The translations under genes and the position numbers were made by a program. A stretch of 64,000 nucleotides of DNA, from positions 1,398,001 through 1,462,000 of the forward strand of contig NC_020505.1 of the NCBI RefSeq assembly GCF_000310245.1, written 5' to 3'. Below the pieces are notes generated by a model that saw only the letters and a list, made by a program, of their open reading frames with translations, did not search any database and was not told the DNA's origin. This document shows positions 25,459 to 34,510 of the stretch, piece by piece (the stretch's first letter is position 1; every line of letters starts with the position of its first letter). This DNA is from Candidatus Sulfuricurvum sp. RIFRC-1. GTDB lineage: Bacteria; Campylobacterota; Campylobacteria; Campylobacterales; Sulfurimonadaceae.

Positions 25459-27343
25459 TGCCGAGCGCAGTGCCAAACGGCACAAAACCGAATCGATCAA
25501 AGATGCTTTTAGTGCAACCGAAGCGTGGGAACGACTGATCGGTTATTCCAAAACCGGATACGCGTCGATCAGTGACGATGACAAAGATTTTGTCCTCAAA
25601 AGTTTCGGTATTTTCGATCGTCCCGCTACACCTGAACGGTTTATGATACGGGTACGGATTGCCGGAGGCGGACTCAGCGTTGAACAAGCACTCGTCGTTG
25701 CGTATGTGGCAAAATCGTTCGGTCAAGACTACATCGATATCACCACCCGTCAGCAAATCGAGCTGCGTTATCTGCGCATCGAAGATCTCCCGGAAGCGTT
25801 GAAACTTTTAGAAGATGTCGGACTCACAAGCTATCAAACCGGAGTGGATAACTTCCGAAATATCCTCATCGATCCGCTCGATGGGCTGGCAATGGATAAT
25901 ATCATCTCCACTAAAGCGATCATGGAGCAGATTCAATCCGTCTTTTTGAAAAATCCCGACTGGATCACTACCCTGCCCCGTAAATTCAATATCGGAGTCA
26001 ACGGTTCACTCAGCAATCGATGTAATATTTTCGGTCAGGATTTTGCACTCTCCCTTGCAGAAAAAGAGGGGGAATACGGATTTAACCTCTATCTGGGCGG
26101 TCGTGTGGGAAGTTTGGCACACGATGCCGATATGTTCGTTGCCCCTTCCGAAGCGGTACGTGTCTTTGAAGCGGTGGCAACCCTCTTTAAAACCTATGGA
26201 TTCCGCGATAACCGTAATAAAAACCGTTTGAAGTTTCTGATCGAAGCCGTCGGAATGAGTGAATTTAGAGCTGCGATTGAAGAGCAGTTAGGGCATGCGA
26301 TGCCTAAAGCGGGGATAAGTCTTGCCCAGCTGGAAGGGGGAGATCATTACGGAAAAATCGCTCTGAATGATGGCTCATTCGCCCTCTATGCCGCTGTCCC
26401 ATCCGGTGTTTTTAGCGGCACCGATCTCTTCCATGCAGCCCATATTGCCCAGTCACAAGGGGGAGCACTCCGTCTTACGATCGAGCAAAATCTTATTGTC
26501 ACCGGAATTCGCGATGAAATAGCGGCACTTCAGTCACCGCTCTTTGTCAAATATCCTAACCGCCCCTCACCGTACATGGCGAACCTCATCGCCTGTGCAG
26601 GGAGCGAGCATTGTCCTTTCGGCGTCATACCCGGTAAACCCGATGCGATTGATATGGGTGAGTATTTAAGTCGTGAAGTCCCTTTAGAGGATGCAAAAGT
26701 ACGCCTTTACTGGTCGGCATGTATCAAAGGGTGCGGAGTGCACGGTGCCGGAGATTTGGGCTTTGTCGGATGTAAAGTACCGCGCAACGGTAAAACAGTA
26801 CTCGGAGTCGATATTTTCATCGGCGGAAGTTTGAGCGGTGAGGGGGAAGAGGCTCATCTATTGCTGAAGGGGATCGTCCTCGAAGAGGCTCGTGAATTTG
26901 TGGCCGAATTGATGCGGCAATACCGTGATCTACGAGTTGCTAAAGAGAGTTTAGAACATTTTATTCAGCGTCTTCACATCCGTTATAGCAACTATGCTAT
27001 CGGTTTTTTAATGCGATGGAACCGATTTATGAATCTTCAATCACTCGAATCCACGCTCCATTTTAATCTCAAAACCCACGGTGGAAGCCACAAAGAGAGT
27101 GATGAAATCTATCTCTTCGGTTTGTCCCTCGTTCAGTCGATCACAGGAACAAAAGCCTATGATGTCGAAGACCCATTTTTAGAAGGGAAAAAACCGTTTG
27201 CTTTTGATTTAAAAGTATTGGATAAACACTATCTGCCTTTTAAGGCAATTATTGAGAAAATGATCCATCCCAATCCTTTGAATCGGTATCAAGTTTTTAC
27301 CGAAATCACGAATGATCTTACGACACTGGAATCGAGCCTATAA
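25436..27343 (+). CDS. nirA: Ferredoxin-type assimilatory nitrite reductase NirA with kinase-C-lobe-like extension
   Basis: Reduces nitrite to ammonia using sirohaem and a [4Fe-4S] cluster. The ligand cysteines are in CAGSEHCPFG and ACIKGCGVHGAG; two ferredoxin-like half-domains precede each haem half. ATG 25436 is chosen because AAGGAGG sits just upstream. At 635 residues it is over 100 longer than usual NirA. Residues about 550-632 resemble the end of a Ser/Thr kinase domain: ESDEIYLFGLSLVQSITGT and IIEKMIHPNPLNRYQ align with ESTEIFSIGVTLYWALTGK and VIMRSIAISPDQRYA of the kinase at 5996. No ATP-binding lobe or catalytic loop is present. Confidence 0.92.
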   Translation: MTSLSQANAERSAKRHKTESIKDAFSATEAWERLIGYSKTGYASISDDDKDFVLKSFGIFDRPATPERFMIRVRIAGGGLSVEQALVVAYVAKSFGQDYIDITTRQQIELRYLRIEDLPEALKLLEDVGLTSYQTGVDNFRNILIDPLDGLAMDNIISTKAIMEQIQSVFLKNPDWITTLPRKFNIGVNGSLSNRCNIFGQDFALSLAEKEGEYGFNLYLGGRVGSLAHDADMFVAPSEAVRVFEAVATLFKTYGFRDNRNKNRLKFLIEAVGMSEFRAAIEEQLGHAMPKAGISLAQLEGGDHYGKIALNDGSFALYAAVPSGVFSGTDLFHAAHIAQSQGGALRLTIEQNLIVTGIRDEIAALQSPLFVKYPNRPSPYMANLIACAGSEHCPFGVIPGKPDAIDMGEYLSREVPLEDAKVRLYWSACIKGCGVHGAGDLGFVGCKVPRNGKTVLGVDIFIGGSLSGEGEEAHLLLKGIVLEEAREFVAELMRQYRDLRVAKESLEHFIQRLHIRYSNYAIGFLMRWNRFMNLQSLESTLHFNLKTHGGSHKESDEIYLFGLSLVQSITGTKAYDVEDPFLEGKKPFAFDLKVLDKHYLPFKAIIEKMIHPNPLNRYQVFTEITNDLTTLESSL

Positions 27344-28908
27344 TGGAATCAACACCACTGGAGAGCTTTATCGGGTATAAAGCCGCTACCGGAATGCAAT
27401 GTGGAAACTACAGTATCGATGTTCCGCCTCTGGGTGTGGGGGAACAGTACCGTTTCCATTTCGATGCCACCAAATGCATCGGATGCCGCTGCTGTGAAGT
27501 GGCGTGCAATGAGCAAAACAATAACCCTAGCGACATCAAATGGCGTCGCGTGGGCGAGATGGAGGGGGGAAGCTTCCCAGACACCCTCTTGCTCTTTAAC
27601 TCCATGAGCTGTAACCACTGCATTGATCCCGCCTGTCTCATCGGCTGTCCCACCAACAGCTACATCAAATTCGATAACGGTATCGTCTTTCACGATGATC
27701 CCAGCTGTATCGGATGCCAATACTGTACCTGGAACTGCCCCTACGGTGTCCCGACCTACCACGAAGAGCGCCATATCGTTACCAAATGCCATATGTGTCA
27801 CGAACGTCTCGCCATCGGCCAAAGCCCCGCCTGTGTCCAAGCGTGCCCCTCCGGTGCCATCGAAATCGAAACCGTCAATGTCAGCGAATGGAAAGAGAGT
27901 GCTATCGACACGCAGGGCAATATGCCTCATCTGGCAAACGCGCGCCTCACCCATTCCACGACCCGCTTTACCCTCCCAAACGATCTCCCCGAAACGATGA
28001 GTAAAGCCGATGAACATCATCTGCACCCTGCTCATTCCGAGATTCCGCTCGTGTTTATGACGGTTCTCACTCAAATGTCGTTGGGGGCTTTCGGCGCATT
28101 GTTCGTCGGAGATATTCTTTCCCTGTTCGGATTTTTTGAGCCCAACTGGATACTTGCCCTCCTCACCCTTGCTCCTGCCGCACTAGGACTCCCCCTCTCA
28201 GCTCTGCATCTTGGGCGTCCACTTAAGGCACTCAGCGCGATGAAAAATCTCCGCACCAGCTGGCTCAGCCGAGAAGCCGCCGCATTAGGTGCATTTGCAA
28301 CACTGATGAGTCTCAATGTCGCTCTCTATTATTTTGAGATTACGACGGCGATACGCCTTGTTTTTGAAGCGATGACACTGATGGTCGGACTTTACGGTAT
28401 CTATGCCCAAGCGATGATTTATCGTATACCTGCCCGCCCTTCATGGGATAGAGTAAGCACCAACCGAAAGTTCTTTACCACTGCCTATAGCGGACTTTTT
28501 TTAGTCGCCCTTGCCCTCCTCATTTTCGGACAAAACGATTCGGCAACACCGTTGCTCAGTGCGGCAATGTTACTGGCACTCATGCACGGATTTTTTACAT
28601 TTGATGCCTACAATGAACTCAAAAGTTCATCGATACCGCAGTTACAAAAAACGCTCCGGTTGTACCGCGAATATTTCTTAACATTCCATACGCTCCGATG
28701 GGGTATGTTTGCCGTGGGTGCCTTTGCACTGCCACTGCTTACCACTTTGTTTATCGCGTCAGGGGTGAACCTCGCATCCATACTCACTTTGGGAATCGCG
28801 CTTATCCTTTTAGTGCTTAGTGAGCTTATGGATCGATTTTTATTTTATACAACAACGGTTCCCCTCTCTATGGCCGGCGGTTTCTTCGTTGGCACACAAC
28901 GACATTAA
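27343..28908 (+). CDS. Four-cluster ferredoxin fused to DmsC-like membrane anchor
   Basis: A 521-residue fusion. The N-terminal half (about 1-205) is a DmsB/NrfC-like electron-transfer subunit with four cysteine groups: CIGCRCCEVAC, CNHCIDPACLIGC, CIGCQYCTWNC and CHMCHERL with CVQACP. The C-terminal half has eight or so membrane segments and the DmsC-like HLGRPLKALSAMKNLRTSWLSRE. It lies between nirA (overlapping by 1 bp) and nasA. This suggests it takes electrons from membrane quinol and passes them to NasA, and perhaps to NirA; that route is inferred. Confidence 0.85.
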   Translation: MESTPLESFIGYKAATGMQCGNYSIDVPPLGVGEQYRFHFDATKCIGCRCCEVACNEQNNNPSDIKWRRVGEMEGGSFPDTLLLFNSMSCNHCIDPACLIGCPTNSYIKFDNGIVFHDDPSCIGCQYCTWNCPYGVPTYHEERHIVTKCHMCHERLAIGQSPACVQACPSGAIEIETVNVSEWKESAIDTQGNMPHLANARLTHSTTRFTLPNDLPETMSKADEHHLHPAHSEIPLVFMTVLTQMSLGAFGALFVGDILSLFGFFEPNWILALLTLAPAALGLPLSALHLGRPLKALSAMKNLRTSWLSREAAALGAFATLMSLNVALYYFEITTAIRLVFEAMTLMVGLYGIYAQAMIYRIPARPSWDRVSTNRKFFTTAYSGLFLVALALLIFGQNDSATPLLSAAMLLALMHGFFTFDAYNELKSSSIPQLQKTLRLYREYFLTFHTLRWGMFAVGAFALPLLTTLFIASGVNLASILTLGIALILLVLSELMDRFLFYTTTVPLSMAGGFFVGTQRH

Positions 28909-28910
28909 CC

Positions 28911-28968
28911 CGTTCGCCCTGAGCCTGTCGAAGGGTGCATTCATGGTTCGACAAGCTCACCACGAACA
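28911..28968. repeat. Two-arm dispersed hairpin repeat (forward copy)
   Basis: One arm is CGTTCGCCCTGAGCCTGTCG plus AAGGGTG; the second, GGTTCGACAAGCTCACCACG plus AAC, is its imperfect inverse, so the element can fold into a long hairpin. An inverted copy lies at 49274-49334 and a single arm at 2121-2145. It starts 2 bp after the ferredoxin-anchor stop and ends 27 bp before nasA. Confidence 0.8.
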
Positions 28969-28994
28969 GAATAGATAAAACGAAAGGCTTTACG

Positions 28995-31289
28995 ATGCTA
29001 AATTCACTCAAAAACTTCCTCGGTCTGGATATCAAAGCCTCCAAATACGCTCTGAGTGATGATCCGATGTTCGGACGCATAGCAGATGCGAAAAAACCGG
29101 ATAAATGGGTCTTCTCCACCTGCGGCTACTGCGGCGTGGGGTGCGGTCTCTACATCGGGGTCAAGGATGGAAAAGCCGTTTATACCAAAGGCAACGCCTG
29201 TCATAGTGTCAACATGGGAACCCTCTGCCCAAAAGGTCTAAGCGAACACGAGATGCTCACCTCCTCCAACCGCCTCCTCTCCCCGCTCATTCGCAAGGGG
29301 GAGACACTGGAAAAAGCATCGTGGGACGAAGCGTTTACCAAAGTTTCCGAGACATTCAAATCCATCAGCGAAAAATACGGTTCGCGCGCCATCGGCGTCC
29401 TCTCGACCGGACAGCTTTTGACCGAAGAGTTCTATACCCTCGGCAAACTGGTTCAGCTGGGGCTTCGTACCAACAATTACGACGGAAATACAACCCTCTG
29501 CATGGCTTCGGCGGTGGCAGGATACAAACAATCCCTCGGCTCCGACGGTCCTACCGGATCGTATGAAGATTTTGAGTGTGCCGACGTGATCGTACTCGTG
29601 GGGGCGAACATCGCCGACAACCATCCGATCCTCAAACTCCATATCGCCAAAAACACCAAAAAGCCCAAAATCATCGTGATCGATCCGCGAGCCTCAAAAA
29701 CGGCGCAGATGGCCGATATTTTCGTCCCCCTCAAACCTCGTACCGATCTCGCCCTTTTCAACGGCCTGGCCTACATCGTTTTGGAACAGGGGTGGGAAAA
29801 CAGCGAATACCTCAAAGCCAACGTCACGGGGTTAGGCGATTTGCGCCGCCATCTCCAAAACTACCCTCCGCAGGAAGTTGCCAATATCACGGGAGTCGAT
29901 GTCAAAACCCTCTATGAACTCGCCCGTCTCATCGCCGGAGCACCGGCGGCACTTACCGCATGGACAATGGGAGTCAATCAATCCTACATGGGAACCGATA
30001 CCGTCAGCGCTATCATCAACCTCCACCTCCTCACGGGGCAGATCGGACGTCCGGGAGCCTCCCCCTTTTCGATCACGGGGCAATGCAACGCCATGGGAAC
30101 GCGTGAGAGCGGTTTTACCTCTTCCCTTCCGGGATACCGTAACTACGGTGATGAAAAAGCGGCACAAGAGTACGCTGATATCGTCCATGTACCGCTTGAG
30201 CTGATCCCGACCTCACGGGGCTACAAATACGGTGAGATCATCGGAGCAATCGAGCGTGGTGAGATCAAAGCGCTGTGGGTTGTTGCGACTAATCCGCTGG
30301 TCAGTTTCGTCGATCAGAGACGCTTACGTGCCGCCCTTGCCAAACTTGATCTCCTCGTCGTACAGGATGCGTTTATGTCCGATACGGCAGAACTTGCCGA
30401 TGTCGTCTTCTCTGCCGCAACATGGGGAGAGAAAGAGGGAACCTACACCAACTCCGAGCGCCGCTGTAACCGCGCGAACAAGGCGATCAACCCTCCGGGC
30501 GAAGCCAAAAGCGATTTTGATATTTTTCTTGAGTTCAGCGGTTATTTCGAGGGGGTCAAAGAGTTAATCTATCCCAACTGGGAAACACCGGCCGATGCGT
30601 TCGAGGAGTGGAAACGGGTCACGCAGGGACAGCTGTGCGACTATTCGGGTATGAGCTATGAAATGATGGAACGTAGCGGAGGAATACAGTGGCCGTGTAA
30701 CGAACAATTCCCCCTCGGTACGCCGAGACTTTATACCCCTGAAATCGGTTTTCGCACCCTTGATGGCAAAGCCAAACTCCTGAGCTTGGAATGGATACCG
30801 CTCCAAGAGCCGACAGTCGAGCAGTTCCCCGTTATTCTCAATACAGGCCGCACCGTCGAGCAGTGGCACACCCGTACCAAAACACGAGAAATCGGTATCC
30901 TCAACGATTTGGCTCCCGAAGCGTGGGTCGATATTAATCCTGCCGATGCCGAACAATTGGAGGTCAAAAGCGGAGATCGTCTCTCCATCAGCTCACCGCG
31001 CGGACGGGTCGATAATATCGTGGTACGGGTGACACAGACGGTACGGGAGGGAAATGTCTTTGTCCCGTTTCATTTTAACACCCAGCTCATTAATACCCTC
31101 ACTCCGAGTCTATTTTGCCCTAAATCGGGAGAACCGAATTTTAAACAAACCGCCGTTCAGCTCCACTCGCAGAAAGTACCGGAGGGGATCAAAATGAAGT
31201 CTCCACAGATCAGCGGTGAAATCACATTCCAAAGAACGGATGCTGATCTGCGAATAGAGGAAAAAACGTTAGAACAGGCGGTTATTTAA
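28995..31289 (+). CDS. nasA: Assimilatory nitrate reductase catalytic subunit (Mo-bisMGD)
   Basis: A 764-residue cytoplasmic molybdoenzyme reducing nitrate to nitrite; called nasA or narB elsewhere. The N-terminal [4Fe-4S] site is CGYCGVGCGL with CPKG downstream; GQCNAMGTRE and the C-terminal molydopterin-binding NTGRTVEQWHTRTKT block are typical. No Tat signal is present. ATG 28995 with GAAAGG upstream is chosen; the longer frame from 28935 would be translated out of the repeat. It overlaps the convergent cytochrome gene by 8 bp. Confidence 0.94.
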   Translation: MLNSLKNFLGLDIKASKYALSDDPMFGRIADAKKPDKWVFSTCGYCGVGCGLYIGVKDGKAVYTKGNACHSVNMGTLCPKGLSEHEMLTSSNRLLSPLIRKGETLEKASWDEAFTKVSETFKSISEKYGSRAIGVLSTGQLLTEEFYTLGKLVQLGLRTNNYDGNTTLCMASAVAGYKQSLGSDGPTGSYEDFECADVIVLVGANIADNHPILKLHIAKNTKKPKIIVIDPRASKTAQMADIFVPLKPRTDLALFNGLAYIVLEQGWENSEYLKANVTGLGDLRRHLQNYPPQEVANITGVDVKTLYELARLIAGAPAALTAWTMGVNQSYMGTDTVSAIINLHLLTGQIGRPGASPFSITGQCNAMGTRESGFTSSLPGYRNYGDEKAAQEYADIVHVPLELIPTSRGYKYGEIIGAIERGEIKALWVVATNPLVSFVDQRRLRAALAKLDLLVVQDAFMSDTAELADVVFSAATWGEKEGTYTNSERRCNRANKAINPPGEAKSDFDIFLEFSGYFEGVKELIYPNWETPADAFEEWKRVTQGQLCDYSGMSYEMMERSGGIQWPCNEQFPLGTPRLYTPEIGFRTLDGKAKLLSLEWIPLQEPTVEQFPVILNTGRTVEQWHTRTKTREIGILNDLAPEAWVDINPADAEQLEVKSGDRLSISSPRGRVDNIVVRVTQTVREGNVFVPFHFNTQLINTLTPSLFCPKSGEPNFKQTAVQLHSQKVPEGIKMKSPQISGEITFQRTDADLRIEEKTLEQAVI

Positions 31290-31689
31290 ACGAGACTTTT
31301 GCATACCGATCGATAATCCATTCAGCAACCGCTTGTTTTTCATCCTCATTCAACTTCCCTTTGAGGGAGGGCATAATTCCAAATTTTTCAATCGCCATCG
31401 GGTGACACATACTATATTGCACACTAGGATTTTCGATGTAGTCTTTGATAAATGCAATCGTCACACGACGCTTCACATCCTCATCCTCATCGGCAATAAT
31501 AATATTCTCTTTGAGTCGATTGGAAACTTCTACCATAGGAGGAGCCTTGAGAGTGTGAAGTACTTTTATCACCTCTTTTTTCTCCATCATTTCAACGTGA
31601 CATTGCATACAGTTTTTTTGATAGACACTATACCCGTCTGCCCCGTATAGCGAAAGAGCAACCCCCAGTATCATCCCCATTTTAATCAT
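31282..31689 (-). CDS. Monohaem cytochrome c
   Basis: A 135-residue periplasmic protein with signal peptide (MIKMGMILGVALSLYGADG) and haem site CMQCH (C27, C30, H31). The likely Met ligand is in FGIMPSLKGKL. It overlaps the upstream FmdE-like gene by 4 bp, so the two form an operon, convergent with nasA. It may carry electrons in respiration; partner unknown. Confidence 0.85.
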   Translation of the reverse strand: MIKMGMILGVALSLYGADGYSVYQKNCMQCHVEMMEKKEVIKVLHTLKAPPMVEVSNRLKENIIIADEDEDVKRRVTIAFIKDYIENPSVQYSMCHPMAIEKFGIMPSLKGKLNEDEKQAVAEWIIDRYAKVSFK

Positions 31690-32315
31690 ATAATTCTCCC
31701 TTCTTCTAACATTTTTAATTTGATAACACCATCATCGCGATGATCGATTAAAATCCGTTTAACCCGATCCTGCCATGCAGATTGAAAGGCTTCACGTGTC
31801 TTCATATCACCTTTTCCGCTCAAAATCATTCCAAGCCATTCTTGCATCTGCGGATGAGCTGAAACGATCTTTGGATTGTAACTTAAGCAAACACTTCGAT
31901 CGGTATCGATCCGCTCCAACACCATATCGCCCTCTAATCCCTCATCAAAATAGAGGAGATTTCGTCGATCAAATCGTCCGCCCAAACCATGAAATCCACT
32001 CGATTCAGTCGCTCCGGTAATCATGGATGCAACATTGGCGATTACCCCGATAACGCCATCGCCAAGCTTTCCTTTGATCGTAACGCGAATCTCTCCCCGA
32101 ACAGGGACGCTTTCAGGGTATAAAAGGGCAAGCCCTTGCTGCAGCATACGATAGGCCCCTGCAACCGTGGGACAGGAGTGCCCCGCTAATTTAACCGCAT
32201 CGGCATAGCTATATTCCATGATCCCGCCTGAAGCGGCACCCAGAATATCTGCGAGGGGATCAGCCATTGTGATTACGGGAACATTGTTAAAAAAAATAGG
32301 AAAAGACATACGCAT
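31686..32315 (-). CDS. FmdE-like domain protein
   Basis: A 209-residue protein with the block SYADAVKLAGHSCPTVAGAY (His-x-Cys-Pro), resembling the metal-binding motif of FmdE-type proteins. There is no signal peptide or membrane helix. It is cotranscribed with the monohaem cytochrome. The function of this subfamily is not known to me; a role in handling a molybdenum or zinc site is only a guess from the family name. ATG 32315 could be preceded by no better start. Confidence 0.7.
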   Translation of the reverse strand: MRMSFPIFFNNVPVITMADPLADILGAASGGIMEYSYADAVKLAGHSCPTVAGAYRMLQQGLALLYPESVPVRGEIRVTIKGKLGDGVIGVIANVASMITGATESSGFHGLGGRFDRRNLLYFDEGLEGDMVLERIDTDRSVCLSYNPKIVSAHPQMQEWLGMILSGKGDMKTREAFQSAWQDRVKRILIDHRDDGVIKLKMLEEGRII

Positions 32316-32454
32316 AACTCCTTTTAATTTAGGAGATTATAATGTTTCATAAGCGTATGGATATTGATATATATCAATTTGTCTCTCTTAATCCTATGCG
32401 TTACTAATTATGTGTACAATTGCTTTTATAAAAAAGTAACCCCATACAAAAGAG

Positions 32455-32829
32455 ATGCCCATGACTTTCCCTCCGGCAAAATTACAACAAATCAAAGAAT
32501 CGACCGAAATCTACAAACACGAAGTGACTACGCTTAATACGCTGATTCACCAAGAATCCGATGACAATCGTCTCGACATGCTTTACTACCTCCGTGCGAT
32601 CTCCACGATACAACACTGCAACCGTATCGGACTGCTCGATGCGGAAGAGATGGAAGAGAGTTACATGGAAGCACTGGGAGAAGAAGTCTCCCGCTACTTC
32701 CCACATAAGGACGATTCAGAACTCTTTGATGATATTGCCGTACTCGAAGAAGATGTCAAAAGCGGTTTTTTCGATGACCCTGAAGGCTCCAAAAAAAGAT
32801 TACTGGATGCCTTGAAAATTACCTTATAA
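32455..32829 (+). CDS. Conserved hypothetical, all-alpha, 124 residues
   Basis: An acidic helical protein with no signal peptide, membrane segment or known motif. The start is ATG 32455 or the in-frame ATG 32461 two codons later. It reads in the same direction as the GIY-YIG gene 6 bp downstream. Not recognised. Confidence 0.7.
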   Translation: MPMTFPPAKLQQIKESTEIYKHEVTTLNTLIHQESDDNRLDMLYYLRAISTIQHCNRIGLLDAEEMEESYMEALGEEVSRYFPHKDDSELFDDIAVLEEDVKSGFFDDPEGSKKRLLDALKITL

Positions 32830-32835
32830 ATTTGA

Positions 32836-33093
32836 ATGCTTATGATTTCTGACCTTGCGTATAGTGTTTATATCCTCAGATGCAGTGATAGCACTCTCTA
32901 TACCGGAATCACCAACAATCTGGAAAAAAGGATAATGGAGCACAATACCTCGGATCGCGGAGCCAAATATACCCGCTATCGCCGTCCGGTAACCTTGGTC
33001 TACCATGAAGCACATGAAAATAAAAGCGAAGCACTAAAACGAGAAATTGCTATTAAAAAAATGCCCCGATCCAAAAAAGAGAAGCTGTTATAA
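32836..33093 (+). CDS. GIY-YIG nuclease superfamily protein (UPF0213/YhbQ-like)
   Basis: An 85-residue single-domain protein: YSVYILRCSDSTLYTGITNN contains the VYIL...LYTG variant of the GIY-YIG core, followed by EKRIMEHN with the catalytic-type Arg, then YTRYRRPVTLVYHE and EALKREIAIKKM. The length matches YhbQ-type proteins, which may act on damaged or branched DNA. In-frame ATG 32842 is an alternative start. Confidence 0.9.
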   Translation: MLMISDLAYSVYILRCSDSTLYTGITNNLEKRIMEHNTSDRGAKYTRYRRPVTLVYHEAHENKSEALKREIAIKKMPRSKKEKLL

Positions 33094-33151
33094 ATTTTTC
33101 ATTATCGATTTAAAGCTACACTTCCACATCTAAATTATTGCAGGATTTTTC

Positions 33152-33910
33152 ATGACCCAAATACTCATCCTTATTGTCGTTGTTGCCATTTTTTACTGGC
33201 TTTCCCGCAGTTTTTCCCAAAACCAGCATACCTATACCCGCAATCAGTTCGCAGGTTTTAAGCTCAATAAAGACGCCCTTGCACACAGTGAACTCGGACT
33301 GTTTGTCGCCCTCTCCGCCAAAGTCGCCAAAGCCGATGGTCGTGTCGATGAGCTCGAAGCGGAACTCGTGAGCAATATGTTCACCGATATCAGCGCCCTA
33401 TTCCCTGATCCCGAAGCAACCAAAAAACTGCTCAAAGAGATTTTTGATGAAGAGAAAAATGCTCCGCACAATCTCGATCTCGTAGCTCAGGCACTCTACA
33501 AAACATTGGAAAAAGATGTTCACAAACGTCAAAAAATGGTGGAGTTTCTCGTCAATCTCACCTACATCGACGGAACCCTCTCTCAGAGCGAAGAAGATAT
33601 GCTTCACCGTATCGCGTACCATTTAGGGTTTAGTGAGCTGGATCTAAAAGCGATGATGGAGCGTTTTGGTTCCTACCACCGCAACAGTGTCAAAGAGAGT
33701 TCGATCGATCAAGCCTATGCACTCTTAGGGGTTACCGCCGAAGCGACGAATGATGAAGTGAAAAAAGCCTACCGCGCACTGGTTCGAGAATATCATCCTG
33801 ACATTATTAAATCTCAAGGGGCTTCGGAGGAATATCTCAAAGAAGCCACAGAGAAAGTGCAGGATATCAACGCCGCCTATGAGATGATTAAAAAATCTCG
33901 CGGTATCTAG
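33152..33910 (+). CDS. DjlA-like membrane-anchored TerB/DnaJ protein
   Basis: A 252-residue co-chaperone. An N-terminal membrane helix (ILILIVVVAIFYWL) precedes a TerB-like helical domain (about 45-180; KVAKADGRVDELEAELV, YIDGTLSQSEEDML) and a C-terminal J domain with the HPD motif in VREYHPDII. This order matches DjlA, which stimulates DnaK near the inner membrane. Confidence 0.9.
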   Translation: MTQILILIVVVAIFYWLSRSFSQNQHTYTRNQFAGFKLNKDALAHSELGLFVALSAKVAKADGRVDELEAELVSNMFTDISALFPDPEATKKLLKEIFDEEKNAPHNLDLVAQALYKTLEKDVHKRQKMVEFLVNLTYIDGTLSQSEEDMLHRIAYHLGFSELDLKAMMERFGSYHRNSVKESSIDQAYALLGVTAEATNDEVKKAYRALVREYHPDIIKSQGASEEYLKEATEKVQDINAAYEMIKKSRGI

Positions 33911-33916
33911 AAAGGG

Positions 33917-34129
33917 CTAATAGCTCCCTTCTCCTACCGTGATGACATAATTGTCATCCACTTCCACAACGCCGAATGAATGTTGACCGCAAAAGCTCTC
34001 ATTCATCTCTTGCGCCCATGCACGAGCGATTCTCATCGCATTTTCTTTATCATCCAATGTTTTGATTTGAGGCATTTTTTTCCGTATTGCACATTTACAC
34101 AGTTTTTCAACCACTACATGATGTTCCAT
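33917..34129 (-). CDS. Small CxC protein, paralogue of its neighbour (70 aa)
   Basis: Begins MEHHVVVEKLCKCAIRKKM and continues with an amphipathic helix, then FCGQHSFGVVEVDDNYVI. It shares MEHHVV-EKLC-CA, FCG-H-F--VEV-DN-VI with the gene 12 bp upstream, so the two are a tandem duplication. Cysteines and histidines could bind a metal. Function unknown. Confidence 0.7.
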   Translation of the reverse strand: MEHHVVVEKLCKCAIRKKMPQIKTLDDKENAMRIARAWAQEMNESFCGQHSFGVVEVDDNYVITVGEGSY

Positions 34130-34141
34130 AATTTCCTCCTA

Positions 34142-34372
34142 TTAGTGATCGGACTTGCATCCACAGCCGCCACCGACCATACCGATGACAAAATTGTCAT
34201 TCACTTCCACCAGCTGAAACTCATGTTTGCCGCAAAAGTGTCCATTCATATATGCCATTTGTGTTTCCGCAGCTTCCAAGGCCGTATCTTTCGCCTCAAA
34301 AGTAGTAATTTGAGCCAATCCCTCTTTTTTGGCACAGCTGCACAATTTTTCGATAACAACGTGATGTTCCAT
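34142..34372 (-). CDS. Small CxC protein, paralogue of its neighbour (76 aa)
   Basis: First gene of the tandem pair: MEHHVVIEKLCSCAKKEGL, then FCGKHEFQLVEVNDNFVIGM and a Cys/Gly-rich end (GGGCGCKSDH) lacking in the second copy. This extra CGC suggests a second metal site. Function unknown. Confidence 0.7.
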   Translation of the reverse strand: MEHHVVIEKLCSCAKKEGLAQITTFEAKDTALEAAETQMAYMNGHFCGKHEFQLVEVNDNFVIGMVGGGCGCKSDH

Positions 34373-34510
34373 AGTCTAATCCTTATGAGTTGATTGTTAT
34401 TACCTCTGCATAGAGTGTTCCAGATGAGCTTTTATCGATAGTTAAAAAAAGAATATTCATGCTATTTTATTGTGTTATAATCTTCCATACCGCATCTTTG
34501 AAAGAGAACC

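Noticed and set aside
27349-28074. 241-residue minus-strand ORF opposite the ferredoxin-anchor gene
   Set aside because: Mirror frame of a Cys-rich coding region with clear cluster motifs on the plus strand; no independent support.
28935-28994. Longer nasA start reading MHSWFDKLTTNRIDKTKGFT
   Set aside because: These codons come from the dispersed repeat at 28911-28968, and the ATG at 28995 has its own ribosome site.
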